A DNA stretch of 31,883 nt. It comes from Streptomyces alboflavus (GTDB lineage: Bacteria > Actinomycetota > Actinomycetes > Streptomycetales > Streptomycetaceae). Positions 7,370 to 15,478 of the stretch are shown here, in pieces (the first letter of the stretch is position 1; each line of letters begins with the position of its first letter). Location: assembly GCF_000716675.1 (NCBI RefSeq), contig NZ_JNXT01000080.1:1-31883 (forward strand), written 5' to 3'. The notes below the pieces were generated by a model. It was given only the letters and a program-made list of their open reading frames with translations. It did no database searches and was not told the DNA's origin. A program made the position numbers and the translations under genes.

Positions 7370-9532
7370 TCACCCAATGCCCGGGATGAGGGAGATGAGC
7401 AGGTCGATGATCTTGATGCCGATGAACGGGGCGACGAGCCCGCCGAGACCATAGATCCCCAGGTTGCGCCGCAGCATCCGGTCCGCGCTCATCGGCCGGT
7501 ACTGCACGCCCTTCAGGGCCAGCGGTACGAGGGCCACGATGATCAGCGCGTTGAAGATGACGGCCGACAGGATCGCGGACTTGGGGCTGGACAGGTCCAT
7601 GATGTTGAGCTTGTCCAGGCCCGGGTAGACCACCGCGAACATCGCCGGGATGATCGCGAAGTACTTCGCGACGTCGTTGGCGATCGAGAAGGTGGTCAGG
7701 GCACCACGGGTGATCAGGAGCTGCTTGCCGATCTCCACGATCTCGATGAGCTTGGTCGGGTTGGAGTCCAGGTCCACCATGTTCCCGGCCTCCTTGGCGG
7801 CCGAGGTACCGGTGTTCATGGCCACGCCGACGTCGGCCTGCGCGAGCGCCGGGGCATCGTTGGTGCCGTCACCCGTCATCGCGACGAGCTTGCCGCCGGC
7901 CTGCTCGCGCTTGATGAGCGCCATCTTGTCCTCGGGCGTGGCCTCCGCGAGGAAGTCGTCCACGCCCGCCTCGTCGGCGATCGCCTTGGCCGTCAGCGGG
8001 TTGTCACCCGTGATCATGACGGTCTTGATGCCCATGCGGCGCAGCTCGTCGAACCGCTCCCGCATGCCCTCCTTGACGACGTCCTTGAGGTGGATGACGC
8101 CCAGGACGCGGGCGCCGTCGGTGTCCTCCAGGGCCACGAGCAGCGGCGTGCCGCCCGCCTGCGAGATCGTGTCGGTCAGCTCCTGCGCCTCGGGCGTGAC
8201 GGTGCCGCCGCGCTCCTCGACCCAGGCGACGACCGAGCCGGTCGCGCCCTTGCGGACCTTGCGCCCGTCCACGTCCACACCCGACATGCGGGTCTGGGCG
8301 GTGAAAGCGACCCACTCGGCGCCGGTCAGCTCGCCCTGGTGGCGCTCGCGCAGGCCGTACTTCTCCTTGGCGAGCACGACGATGGAGCGGCCCTCGGGCG
8401 TCTCGTCGGCCAGCGACGACAGCTGGGCGGCGTCCGCCACCTCCGCCTCGGTCGTACCGCGCACCGGGACGAACTCGGAGGCCTGGCGGTTGCCGAGGGT
8501 GATGGTGCCGGTCTTGTCGAGCAGCAGCGTCGAGACGTCACCGGCGGCTTCCACCGCGCGGCCCGACATCGCGAGGACGTTGCGCTGGACCAGGCGGTCC
8601 ATGCCCGCGATGCCGATCGCGGAGAGCAGCGCGCCGATGGTCGTCGGGATCAGGCAGACGAGCAGGGCGGCGAGCACGATCATCGACTGCTCGGCGCCCG
8701 CGTACACCGCGAACGGCTGCAGCGTGACGACCGCGAGCAGGAAGACGATGGTCAGCGAGGCGAGCAGGATGTTCAGCGCGATCTCGTTGGGCGTCTTCTG
8801 CCGGGCCGCGCCCTCGACCAGGTTGATCATCCGGTCGATGAACGTCTCGCCGGGCTTCGTCGTGATCTTGATGACGACGCGGTCGGAGAGGACCTTCGTA
8901 CCGCCGGTGACGGCCGAGCGGTCACCGCCGGACTCACGGATGACCGGAGCCGACTCACCGGTGATCGCCGACTCGTCGACGCTCGCCACGCCCTCGACGA
9001 CGTCACCGTCGCCGGGGATCACGTCGCCCGCCTCGCAGACGACCAGGTCACCGATCTTGAGCTCGGTGCCGGGCACCTGCTCCTCGGACCTGCCGTCCGG
9101 GGAGAGGCGACGCGCGACGGTGTCCGTCTTGGCCTTGCGCAGGGTGTCGGCCTGGGCCTTGCCGCGGCCCTCGGCCACGGCCTCCGCGAGGTTCGCGAAG
9201 ATCGTGGTCAGCCACAGCCATGCGGCGATCGCCCAGCCGAACCAGTCGCCCGGGTCCTTGACGGCAAGGACGGTGGTGAGCACCGAGCCGACGAGGACGA
9301 CGAACATGACGGGCGACTTGACCATCACCCGCGGGTCGAGCTTCTTGATGGCGTCCGGGAACGACTTCAGCAGCTGCTTGGGGTCGAACAGGCCACCGCC
9401 GACCTTGCCGTCCTCGGGCTTGTGCCCGGTGGGCACGTCCTGGTGCGGCGCCCGCGTGGGAGTGGCACTGGAGGGAGGGGACGTGGGAGTCATGGAGCCG
9501 GGCTCCTCTTGCTTCCTGGTGTCGGTTGTCAT
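7370..9532 (-). CDS. kdpB: KdpB, P-type ATPase subunit of the potassium pump
   Basis: KdpB hydrolyses ATP to drive potassium uptake through KdpA. The 720-residue protein shows all P-type ATPase hallmarks: actuator motif TGES (191-194), phosphorylated Asp339 in DKTGT, and hinge motif [10 protein letters not shown] near residue 550. The usual membrane helices lie before and after the cytoplasmic domains. The start was placed at the ATG at 9532, which overlaps the kdpA TGA as ATGA and has an AGAGGG site about 10 nt upstream. This gives a roughly 50-residue polar, Pro/Thr-rich N-terminal tail not found in E. coli KdpB. A later ATG (MTPTSPP, residue 14) is possible. The long in-frame extension upstream of 9532 is read from inside kdpA and is not used. 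Confidence 0.97.
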   Translation of the reverse strand: MTTDTRKQEEPGSMTPTSPPSSATPTRAPHQDVPTGHKPEDGKVGGGLFDPKQLLKSFPDAIKKLDPRVMVKSPVMFVVLVGSVLTTVLAVKDPGDWFGWAIAAWLWLTTIFANLAEAVAEGRGKAQADTLRKAKTDTVARRLSPDGRSEEQVPGTELKIGDLVVCEAGDVIPGDGDVVEGVASVDESAITGESAPVIRESGGDRSAVTGGTKVLSDRVVIKITTKPGETFIDRMINLVEGAARQKTPNEIALNILLASLTIVFLLAVVTLQPFAVYAGAEQSMIVLAALLVCLIPTTIGALLSAIGIAGMDRLVQRNVLAMSGRAVEAAGDVSTLLLDKTGTITLGNRQASEFVPVRGTTEAEVADAAQLSSLADETPEGRSIVVLAKEKYGLRERHQGELTGAEWVAFTAQTRMSGVDVDGRKVRKGATGSVVAWVEERGGTVTPEAQELTDTISQAGGTPLLVALEDTDGARVLGVIHLKDVVKEGMRERFDELRRMGIKTVMITGDNPLTAKAIADEAGVDDFLAEATPEDKMALIKREQAGGKLVAMTGDGTNDAPALAQADVGVAMNTGTSAAKEAGNMVDLDSNPTKLIEIVEIGKQLLITRGALTTFSIANDVAKYFAIIPAMFAVVYPGLDKLNIMDLSSPKSAILSAVIFNALIIVALVPLALKGVQYRPMSADRMLRRNLGIYGLGGLVAPFIGIKIIDLLISLIPGIG

Positions 9533-11193
9533 GACGCGAGACCCTCTGCGAGGGGCCCGAGCGCGAGCGCCGGGAAGTACGTCAGACCGGTGATGATCAT
9601 GATGGTGCCGACCAGCAGGCCCGTGAACAGGGGCTTCTCGGTACGGAGCGTGCCCGCCGTGGCCGGGATCGGCTTCTGCTCGGCGAGCGAACCGGCGAGC
9701 GCGAGGACGAACACCATCGGCAGGAACCGGCCGAGCAGCATCGCGAGACCGATCGTGGTGTTGAACCACTGCGTGTCCGCGGTCAGACCCGCGAAGGCCG
9801 AGCCGTTGTTGTTGGCGCCGGAGGTGAAGGCGTACAGGATCTCGGAGAAGCCGTGGGCACCGCTGTTGGTCATCGAGTTCTTCGGCGTGTCCATCGCCAT
9901 CGAGGCGCTGGTGAAGCCGAGGACGAGCGCGGGCGTGACGAGGATGTAGCAGGCCGCGAGCTTGATCTCGCGGGTGCCGATCTTCTTGCCCAGGTACTCG
10001 GGCGTACGGCCGACCATGAGACCCGCGATGAAGACCGCGATGATCGCCATGATGAGCATGCCGTAGAGGCCGGAGCCGACACCACCGGGCGCGATCTCGC
10101 CGAGCTGCATGCCGAGCAGGTTGATGCCGCCGCCGAAGCCGGTGTTGGAGGAGTGGAAGGAGTTCACCGCACCGGTCGAGGTGAGCGTCGTGGAGACCGA
10201 GAAGATCGCCGAGGCGCTGATGCCGAAGCGGGTCTCCTTGCCTTCCATGGCGCCGCCCGCGAGGTCGAACGCCGGGCCGCCGTGGTGGAACTCGGTCCAC
10301 ATCATCAGGGCGACGAAGCCGAGCCAGATCGTCGCCATCGTGGCGAGGATCGCGTAGCCCTGCTTGACCGAACCGACCATCTTGCCGAAGGTCCGGGTCA
10401 GCGCGAACGGGATGACCAGGATCAGGAAGATCTCGAAGAGGTTCGAGAGGGGGTTCGGGTTCTCGAAGGGGTGGGCGGAGTTGGCATTGAAGTAACCGCC
10501 GCCGTTGGTGCCCAGCTCCTTGATGACCTCCTGCGAGGCGACAGCGCCGCCGTTCCACTGCTGCTCGCCGCCCATGAACTGGCCGACGCCGTGGATCCCG
10601 GAGAAGTTCTGGATCGCGCCGCAGGCGACCAGGACGATCGCGCCGATGACGGAGATCGGGATGAGGATGCGGACGACACCGCGGACCAGGTCGGACCAGA
10701 AGTTGCCGAGCTCACCGGTGCGCGAGCGCGCGAAGCCGCGCACCAGCGCCACGGCGACGGCGATGCCGACGGCGGCTGAGACGAAGTTCTGCACCGCGAG
10801 GCCACCGGTCTGCACGACGTGGCCCATGGCCTGCTCGCCGGAGTACGACTGCCAGTTGGTGTTCGCCACGAACGAGGCCGCCGTGTTGAACGCCTGGTCC
10901 GGGTCGATGGCCTGGAAGCCGAGCGAGCCGGGCAGCGAGCCCTGGAGCCGCTGCAGCAGGTACAGGAACAGCACGCTCATCGCGGAGAAGGCGAGCACGC
11001 CGCGGAGATAGGCGGGCCAGCGCATTTCGGTGTTGGGGTTCGCACCGATGCCCTTGTAGATCCACTTCTCGACGCGCAGGTGCTTGTCGGAGGAGTAGAC
11101 GCCGGCCATGTAGTCGCCGAGGGGACGGTATGCGAGGGCCAGTGCGGCGACGAGCGCGAGCAGCTGGAGCACACCAGCGAGGACGGGACTCAT
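9529..11193 (-). CDS. kdpA: KdpA, potassium-binding channel-like subunit
   Basis: KdpA is the potassium-selective, ion-channel-derived subunit of the Kdp pump. The 554-residue protein is strongly hydrophobic, with about ten membrane helices. Conserved pore-loop segments are visible: [18 protein letters not shown] (103-120), and [18 protein letters not shown] starting at 229, typical of the second selectivity-filter region; [13 protein letters not shown] occurs further on. The ATG start lies 8 nt after the kdpF stop. The 3' end overlaps kdpB by 4 nt (ATGA), indicating translational coupling and matched subunit synthesis. Confidence 0.97.
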   Translation of the reverse strand: MSPVLAGVLQLLALVAALALAYRPLGDYMAGVYSSDKHLRVEKWIYKGIGANPNTEMRWPAYLRGVLAFSAMSVLFLYLLQRLQGSLPGSLGFQAIDPDQAFNTAASFVANTNWQSYSGEQAMGHVVQTGGLAVQNFVSAAVGIAVAVALVRGFARSRTGELGNFWSDLVRGVVRILIPISVIGAIVLVACGAIQNFSGIHGVGQFMGGEQQWNGGAVASQEVIKELGTNGGGYFNANSAHPFENPNPLSNLFEIFLILVIPFALTRTFGKMVGSVKQGYAILATMATIWLGFVALMMWTEFHHGGPAFDLAGGAMEGKETRFGISASAIFSVSTTLTSTGAVNSFHSSNTGFGGGINLLGMQLGEIAPGGVGSGLYGMLIMAIIAVFIAGLMVGRTPEYLGKKIGTREIKLAACYILVTPALVLGFTSASMAMDTPKNSMTNSGAHGFSEILYAFTSGANNNGSAFAGLTADTQWFNTTIGLAMLLGRFLPMVFVLALAGSLAEQKPIPATAGTLRTEKPLFTGLLVGTIMIITGLTYFPALALGPLAEGLAS

Positions 11194-11201
11194 TTACTGA
11201 C

Positions 11202-11291
11202 TCAGAACCTCTCCGGGAACACAAGGGCGAGGACGAGATAGCCCAGCAGGGCGACGGCCACGACGAGGCCGACGATGTTTTCGGCGGTCAC
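11202..11291 (-). CDS. kdpF: KdpF, small accessory subunit of the Kdp pump
   Basis: This 29-residue ORF reads MTAENIVGLVVAVALLGY followed by a short hydrophobic end and ERF. It is essentially one transmembrane helix, matching the size, sequence style and position of KdpF, which stabilises the Kdp complex in the membrane. It uses a GTG start that overlaps the stop of the preceding 27-residue ORF as GTGA (11288-11291), and it ends 8 nt before kdpA. Confidence 0.88.
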   Translation of the reverse strand: MTAENIVGLVVAVALLGYLVLALVFPERF

Positions 11292-11371
11292 AGCTTCGCC
11301 ACCCCCTTGGCAACGAGTGCCACCAGCGCGAAGACCGCGATCGTGGTGACGACGAAGGCCACGTCGGCCAT
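11288..11371 (-). CDS. Unnamed 27-residue single-helix membrane ORF at the head of the kdp operon
   Basis: The ORF encodes MADVAFVVTTIAVFALVALV followed by AKGVAKL: one strongly hydrophobic helix with a basic C-terminal tail, so an N-out, C-in topology is likely. It has an ATG start with a good AGGAG site about 9 nt upstream, better than that of kdpF, and its stop overlaps the kdpF GTG by 4 nt. It is the first gene after the kdp leader. I know of no established function. It may be an extra Kdp-associated micropeptide, or a leader peptide that delivers ribosomes to kdpF. Coding status is inferred from start signal, composition and coupling. Confidence 0.72.
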   Translation of the reverse strand: MADVAFVVTTIAVFALVALVAKGVAKL

Positions 11372-11413
11372 CGTGTGCTCCTAGATGAGATTCGGAATTA
11401 CTGACGTGTTGAG

Positions 11414-11437
11414 GAAACCGCTTCGCTGGCGGGTTTC
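11414..11437 (-). promoter_or_regulatory. Leader hairpin upstream of the kdp operon
   Basis: On the minus strand GAAACCCGC and GCGGTTTC pair around a CAGCGAA loop with one bulged C. The hairpin lies between the direct repeats (11446-11494) and the first ORF (start 11371), so it would be in the 5' leader if transcription begins near the repeats. No T-run follows. Confidence 0.35.
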
Positions 11438-11445
11438 GATCGCCG

Positions 11446-11494
11446 TTGACACCTCCCTTACGGGCTTAGGCGCCGCATTGACGACTCTCTTACG
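11446..11494 (-). promoter_or_regulatory. Pair of 17-bp direct repeats, candidate KdpE-binding sites for kdp
   Basis: On the minus strand CGTAAGAGAGTCGTCAA (11478-11494) and CGTAAGGGAGGTGTCAA (11446-11462) match at 14 of 17 positions and are spaced 32 bp start to start, about three helical turns. They lie 75-125 nt upstream of the first kdp ORF. OmpR-family regulators such as KdpE typically bind tandem direct repeats on one face of the helix, so this is the natural candidate operator. A core promoter could not be assigned with confidence. Confidence 0.5.
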
Positions 11495-11512
11495 CGTTCC
11501 GTTTCCACCTGG

Positions 11513-11560
11513 AAAAACACCGATGGGCCGCACCCCCTATAAGGGAGTGCGGCCCATCGG
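11513..11560 (-). terminator. Intrinsic terminator of the PaaI-dut-DUF3710 operon
   Basis: Arms 11520-11538 and 11542-11560 form a roughly 19-bp stem with one G-T-type mismatch, around a 3-nt loop. On the minus strand it is followed by GTGTTTTT (T-run at 11513-11517). This is a classical hairpin plus T-run about 80 nt after the DUF3710 stop, and it separates that operon from the kdp promoter region just downstream. Confidence 0.88.
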
Positions 11561-11640
11561 CCCACGACTTTTCCGATCAACCGGGACCGTCTGTCCGGCG
11601 CCCCGCGGTCAGGCGCCCGGACGCGCCGACGGCCGGATCG

Positions 11641-12414
11641 TCAGCGTACTTCGGTGATTTCCGGCCCGCGCGCGAGCTGGCCCATGCCACCGGAGAACCG
11701 CGAGGTCTCCTGGTCCTCCTGCTGGACGCCCTCGGGCACCATCTGCGCGTCGTCCGGCAGCTTGAGGACGATCGGGTCGCGCGGGGCCATGGGACCCTCG
11801 CCGCGGACCACGACGGTGTCCCGGAAGATCTGCTCGAGCAGGCCCGCGGCCTGCGGCTGCACGGCCCCCTGCCCGGAGATCACACCGCGCAGGAACCAGC
11901 GCGGCCCGTCCACACCGACGAACCTGACCACCTGGAAGCCGCCCGTGCCGTCCGGCAGCTGCACCGGCACCTGTGCGCGCAGCTCCCAGCCGAGCGGACC
12001 CTCGACCTCGTCGATGACACCGCCCTGCTGGGTGATCCCCGAGGCGATCTCCTCGCGGACCTCGCCCCAGATGCCCTCGCGCTTGGGGGCGGCGAAGCCC
12101 TGCAGCTGCACGGCGCTGTCCTGGAGCACGATGGTGGCCGCGACGATCGCGTCGCCGGCGACCTCCACGCGCAGCTCCATGCCCTCGACCCCGGGCACGA
12201 AGAGGCCGCCCAGGTCGACCCGGCCCTCGCCGGGCTCACGGACCTCGGAGACGTCCCAGGGACCGTCGGGGCGCGGCTCCGGCTCCAGCCTCACCCGCTG
12301 CGGCTCAGCGCCCTCAGTGTCCTCGGCATCCTCGTTGTCGATGCCGTCGACGACCTGCTCGGCCTCGCTCGCCGCGTCCTCGGCGGCACCGCTCTTCTTG
12401 CGACGTCCGAACAC
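11641..12414 (-). CDS. DUF3710 domain-containing protein
   Basis: The 257-residue soluble protein belongs to the actinobacterial DUF3710 family of unknown function. It opens with FGRRKK and an acidic linker (about 10-50), followed by a beta-rich core with segments WDVSEV, VDLGGLFVPGVEGMELRVEV and GPRWFLRGVI. The tail is Gln/Glu-rich. The GTG start at 12414 lies 1 nt from the dut stop and has an AAGGA site about 8 nt upstream, inside the end of dut. It is the last gene of the thioesterase-dut-DUF3710 unit and precedes a strong terminator. Co-conservation with dut in actinobacteria is recalled, but no biochemical link is known to me. Confidence 0.9.
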   Translation of the reverse strand: MFGRRKKSGAAEDAASEAEQVVDGIDNEDAEDTEGAEPQRVRLEPEPRPDGPWDVSEVREPGEGRVDLGGLFVPGVEGMELRVEVAGDAIVAATIVLQDSAVQLQGFAAPKREGIWGEVREEIASGITQQGGVIDEVEGPLGWELRAQVPVQLPDGTGGFQVVRFVGVDGPRWFLRGVISGQGAVQPQAAGLLEQIFRDTVVVRGEGPMAPRDPIVLKLPDDAQMVPEGVQQEDQETSRFSGGMGQLARGPEITEVR

Positions 12415-12415
12415 G

Positions 12416-12946
12416 TCACTGTCCTTCCCGGTCGGATACGACCGACGCGTATCGATTCCCACCCGTTTGTTCATCGGCGCTGGCGCCCACGGCGGCATGG
12501 CCTCCGGTGGACCCGAATCCCCCCTCGGCCCGCACCGAGCCGGGAAGCTCCGCCACCTCCTGGAAGCGCACCTTCTCGACCTGCTGGACGACCAGTTGGG
12601 CAATCCGGTCGAAGCGCTCGAACCGCACGCTCTCGCGCGGGTCGAGATTCACCACGATCACCTTGATCTCCCCACGGTACCCGGCATCAATCGTCCCCGG
12701 GGCATTCACCATGGCGACACCGCAGCGTGCGGCGAGGCCCGAGCGGGGGTGCACGAAGGCCGCGTACCCCTCGGGCAGCGCGATGGAGACCCCCGTCGGC
12801 AGCACCGCCCGTTCACCGGGCGCCAGTTCGCAGGCCTCGGTCGTCCGCACATCGGCACCGGCATCGCCGGGCTGCGCGTACGACGGCAGCGGTACGTCGG
12901 GGTCGACGCGCCGGATCAGCACGTCCAAAGGGGCAGGGTGGGTCAC
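12416..12946 (-). CDS. dut: dUTP diphosphatase (dUTPase)
   Basis: The enzyme hydrolyses dUTP to dUMP and pyrophosphate, preventing uracil incorporation into DNA and feeding thymidylate synthesis. All five motifs of trimeric dUTPases are present: PGDAGAD (26-32), HPRSGLA (66-72), NAPGTIDAGYRGEI (81-94, with the catalytic Asp), RFDRIAQLV (111-119) and the P-loop-like RAEGGFGSTG (139-148). The 176-residue length includes a roughly 28-residue polar C-terminal tail beyond motif V. The GTG start overlaps the thioesterase stop as GTGA. The DUF3710 start follows 1 nt after the dut stop. Confidence 0.96.
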   Translation of the reverse strand: MTHPAPLDVLIRRVDPDVPLPSYAQPGDAGADVRTTEACELAPGERAVLPTGVSIALPEGYAAFVHPRSGLAARCGVAMVNAPGTIDAGYRGEIKVIVVNLDPRESVRFERFDRIAQLVVQQVEKVRFQEVAELPGSVRAEGGFGSTGGHAAVGASADEQTGGNRYASVVSDREGQ

Positions 12947-13527
12947 GGGTTCACCTCGAAGGCGCGGGCGCGCCGGATCTGGTCCGGGTCGTTCATGGCC
13001 GCGCGGATCTCCTCCGGGCGGCCGTTTTCGATGAAGTGGTCCACCTTCACCTCGATGAAGAGGGCCTCGGCACGCACGGCGACGGGACCTTCGGGCCCGC
13101 CGATCCGGCCGGTGGCGGTGGAGTAGATCTTGCGCCCGGCGACGGCGGTCACCTCCGCCTCCAGGAACAGCACGGTGCCGACCGGAACGGGCCGCCGGAA
13201 GTCCGTCTCCAGGCGTCCGGTCACGGCGATCACCCGCAGCAGCCAGTTCAGGGAGCCGAGCGTCTCGTCGAGCGCGGTGGCGAGCACGCCGCCGTGCGCG
13301 AGCCCCGGGGCTCCCTGGTGCGCCTCGCGCACCGTGAACTCGGCGGTGATGGCGACGCCTTCACCGGCCCGCGCCTCCAGGTGCAGCCCGTGGGCCTGCC
13401 CTCCCCCGCACCCGAAACAGTGCTCGTAGTGCGCGCCGATGAGCTCGCCGGGCGCGGGTGCGTCCGGGTGGCGGGCGGGACGTATGGCGTCCGCCGGGGG
13501 TGTCAGAGCTGCTGATGTACCACTCAC
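12943..13527 (-). CDS. PaaI-family hotdog-fold thioesterase
   Basis: The 194-residue protein has a hotdog-fold thioesterase core (about 35-180) with the PaaI-type signature GLAHGGVLATALDETLG (75-91), where His78 and Asp87 are the expected catalytic-site residues. A CFGCG motif (37-41) occurs just upstream. The substrate, presumably an acyl-CoA, is not predictable. The GTG start at 13527 was preferred over an upstream in-frame start because it begins the MSGTSAAL family-like N-terminus and has GGAGGTAAGG upstream. It is the first gene of the operon with dut and DUF3710, and is transcribed divergently from DUF3093 across 58 nt. Confidence 0.88.
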   Translation of the reverse strand: MSGTSAALTPPADAIRPARHPDAPAPGELIGAHYEHCFGCGGGQAHGLHLEARAGEGVAITAEFTVREAHQGAPGLAHGGVLATALDETLGSLNWLLRVIAVTGRLETDFRRPVPVGTVLFLEAEVTAVAGRKIYSTATGRIGGPEGPVAVRAEALFIEVKVDHFIENGRPEEIRAAMNDPDQIRRARAFEVNP

Positions 13528-13585
13528 AGGCGCAGACCTTACCTCCGCGTCAGCGGCCGTCGCGCACCGTGCCAAGCTTGGCTTC

Positions 13586-14032
13586 ATGCAGCCTTACGAA
13601 GAACGCCTGACCGCGCCCCGTTCGTGGTGGCTCGTCTCGGTCCTCGTCGGTGTCGCGGCGGGCCTGACGATGCTCCCGCTCGGCACCCTGCCGCTCCTCG
13701 GCGGCCTGGTCGGCGGGACGGCCCTGGCGGCGGTCCTCACCAGCACCTACGGCGCGGTGCGGATCCGTGTCGTGGCGGGCTCCCTGGTCGCGGGCGACGC
13801 GAAGATCCCGGTGACGGCGCTGGGGGCGGCCGAGCCCCTGGACGAGGCCGAGGCCCGCGCCTGGCGGACCTACAAGGCGGATCCGCGGGCGTTCATGGTG
13901 CTGCGCAGCTACATCCCTACGGCACTGCGGGTAGAGGTGACGGACCCCGATGACCCCACTCCGTACGTGTATCTGTCGACGCGGAACCCCGAGGGCCTGG
14001 CGGCGGCCCTGAACGCCGTACGCGCGGCGTAG
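13586..14032 (+). CDS. DUF3093 domain-containing membrane protein
   Basis: This 148-residue protein of the actinobacterial DUF3093 family starts MQPYEERLTAPRSWW. It has two adjacent hydrophobic helices (about 14-34 and 36-54), then a soluble domain with the family segments RAFMVLRSYIPTALRVEV and YVYLSTRNPEGLAAAL. It is probably anchored in the cytoplasmic membrane; its function is unknown. The ATG at 13586 is the start used by the family. The longer in-frame extension runs back across the divergent thioesterase promoter and is rejected. Confidence 0.9.
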   Translation: MQPYEERLTAPRSWWLVSVLVGVAAGLTMLPLGTLPLLGGLVGGTALAAVLTSTYGAVRIRVVAGSLVAGDAKIPVTALGAAEPLDEAEARAWRTYKADPRAFMVLRSYIPTALRVEVTDPDDPTPYVYLSTRNPEGLAAALNAVRAA

Positions 14033-14046
14033 CGCACCGGGTCCCT

Positions 14047-14089
14047 CGACGGGCCCTGTCCCCCGCCCGACGGGCCCCTGTCCCCCGCC
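14047..14089. repeat. Tandem duplication of a 21/22-bp GC-rich unit
   Basis: The unit cgacgggccctgtcccccgcc (21 bp, 14047-14067) is followed directly by a second copy with one extra c (14068-14089). It lies between the convergent DUF3093 and EcsC-like genes. No function is evident. Confidence 0.8.
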
Positions 14090-14142
14090 GTGGCGGCGTC
14101 CGGCCCCGAGCGGCCCTCCTGGAGCGCCGCGGGCCAGGGACT

Positions 14143-15168
14143 TCAGCCCCCGAGCTCCTTGGGCTTGTGCCCGAGCCGCAGCGGGTCGACGGGGGCCTCC
14201 AGGGGCGGCAGGCCCTCGAGCGCGTCCCACGGCACCTGGGTCCGGCGCAGGTCCGTCCGCACGCGCTCGGCGACCTTCTTGGTGTCCCTGCGGTTCATCA
14301 CGGCGCCGACCGCCGCGCCCACCATGAAGGGCAGCAGGTTCGGCAGGTTGCGCACCATCCGCTTCATGATCTGCTGGCGCAGTTCACGCTTCATGTGGCT
14401 GCCGAGGGCCGCGTTGATCGACGCGGGCTTGACCACGTCGATGCCGCGCTCCTCGGTCCAGGCGCGCAGATACGCGGCGCTGCGCTCCTTGAGGTTGCCC
14501 TCGGGCCGGCGGCCGTAGACCTCGTGCAGCTCCGCGATGAGCTTCAGCTCTATGGCCGCGACGCCGGTGATCTCGGCGGCCAGCTCGGCGGGCATGGCGG
14601 GCGGCACGGGCAGCATCGCCGCCGCGCCGACTCCGGCGCCCACCGTGGAGGTCGCGTTCGCCGCCCCGGCGATGAGCTTGTCCGCGAGCTGCTCGGGGCC
14701 GAGGCCCGGGAACTGCTTGCGGAGCGTCGCCAGGTCGCGGACCGGGACCCGCGGGGCGTTCTCGATGATCCGGTCGGCGAGATAGCCGATGCCGGCCTTG
14801 GCGCTGCGCCCACCGCGGCGCACGCCGTTCTTCAGTCCGGTCGTGACGGCGGTGAGGCGGCGGCCCTTGCCTCGGGCCCCCTGCTCGTCCGTCTCCGTGC
14901 CTTCCCCGTCGAACTCCCTGTCCGCCGCTGCGAGAGCGGCCGTCTCCGGCACTGCCAGGGCGGAACCGCGCACCAGCGCGGGAACCGCCTCGTAAGCCGC
15001 CTCAGCGGCGTCCTGTGCCCCTGTGGCGCCGTCGCCGTGCGACGAGGTGCCGGCAGGGTCGAGCGAGGCCTCAGGGCCCCGCTCGGCCTCCGACGCGCGC
15101 TCGGGCGCGTCCACGTCCGCTCCCTGGTCCTGGAAGCGGTGCTTCCTGGGCGGGGTCGAGCCTGTCAC
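14143..15168 (-). CDS. Hypothetical protein with EcsC-like C-terminal region
   Basis: The 341-residue protein has a polar, low-complexity N-terminal third (1-110, Ala/Asp/Glu/Gly-rich). A helical C-terminal region (about 115-320) follows with alternating amphipathic and Gly/Ala-rich hydrophobic stretches: AGAANATSTVGAGVGAAAML, PAELAAEITGVAAIELKLI and NLLPFMVGAAVGAVMNRRDT. This layout resembles the EcsC family of membrane-associated proteins, but the similarity is judged by eye and the function is unknown. GTG start at 15168. It lies 13 nt after the DUF4193 stop on the same strand, so the two probably share a transcript. Confidence 0.75.
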   Translation of the reverse strand: MTGSTPPRKHRFQDQGADVDAPERASEAERGPEASLDPAGTSSHGDGATGAQDAAEAAYEAVPALVRGSALAVPETAALAAADREFDGEGTETDEQGARGKGRRLTAVTTGLKNGVRRGGRSAKAGIGYLADRIIENAPRVPVRDLATLRKQFPGLGPEQLADKLIAGAANATSTVGAGVGAAAMLPVPPAMPAELAAEITGVAAIELKLIAELHEVYGRRPEGNLKERSAAYLRAWTEERGIDVVKPASINAALGSHMKRELRQQIMKRMVRNLPNLLPFMVGAAVGAVMNRRDTKKVAERVRTDLRRTQVPWDALEGLPPLEAPVDPLRLGHKPKELGG

Positions 15169-15181
15169 GGCCGACCCCGCT

Positions 15182-15478
15182 TCAGTCGCAGTCGCGGCAG
15201 ATCGGCTGGCCGTTCTTCTCCCGGGCCAGCTGGCTGCGGTGGTGCACCAGGAAGCAGCTCATGCACGTGAACTCGTCCTGCTGCTTGGGGAGCACGCGCA
15301 CGGCGAGCTCCTCGTTGGACAGGTCCGCGCCGGGCAGCTCCAGGCCTTCCGCGGCCTCGAACTCGTCGACGTCTACCGACGACGTCGACTTGTCGTTCCG
15401 CCGGGCCTTCAGCTCCTCGATGCTGTCCTCGTTGACGTCATCGTCGGTCTTGCGTGGGGTGTCGTAGTCCGTTGCCAT
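15182..15478 (-). CDS. DUF4193 family small zinc-ribbon-like protein
   Basis: The 98-residue acidic protein is of the DUF4193 family, conserved in actinobacteria and of unknown function. The N-terminal half is charged and likely disordered (TDDDVNEDSIEELKARR). The C-terminal part holds two CxxC pairs, CMSC and CRDC, about 20 residues apart, as in a zinc ribbon; LVHHRSQLAREKNG lies between them. The ATG at 15478 has a strong GGGGGAGAG site upstream. It is first in a pair with the EcsC-like gene and has a long upstream region (15479-15871) with several inverted repeats. Confidence 0.92.
   Translation of the reverse strand: MATDYDTPRKTDDDVNEDSIEELKARRNDKSTSSVDVDEFEAAEGLELPGADLSNEELAVRVLPKQQDEFTCMSCFLVHHRSQLAREKNGQPICRDCD

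Noticed and set aside
6578..9949. A 1123-residue open frame on the plus strand across kdpC, kdpB and part of kdpA
   Set aside because: It lies antisense to well-supported kdp genes; its Asp/Arg/Gly/Val-rich composition is the usual reverse-frame shadow of high-GC coding DNA.
11385..11657. A 90-residue plus-strand ORF upstream of kdp
   Set aside because: It crosses the DUF3710 terminator and the kdp direct repeats, has a shadow-like composition and no ribosome-binding site that stands out.
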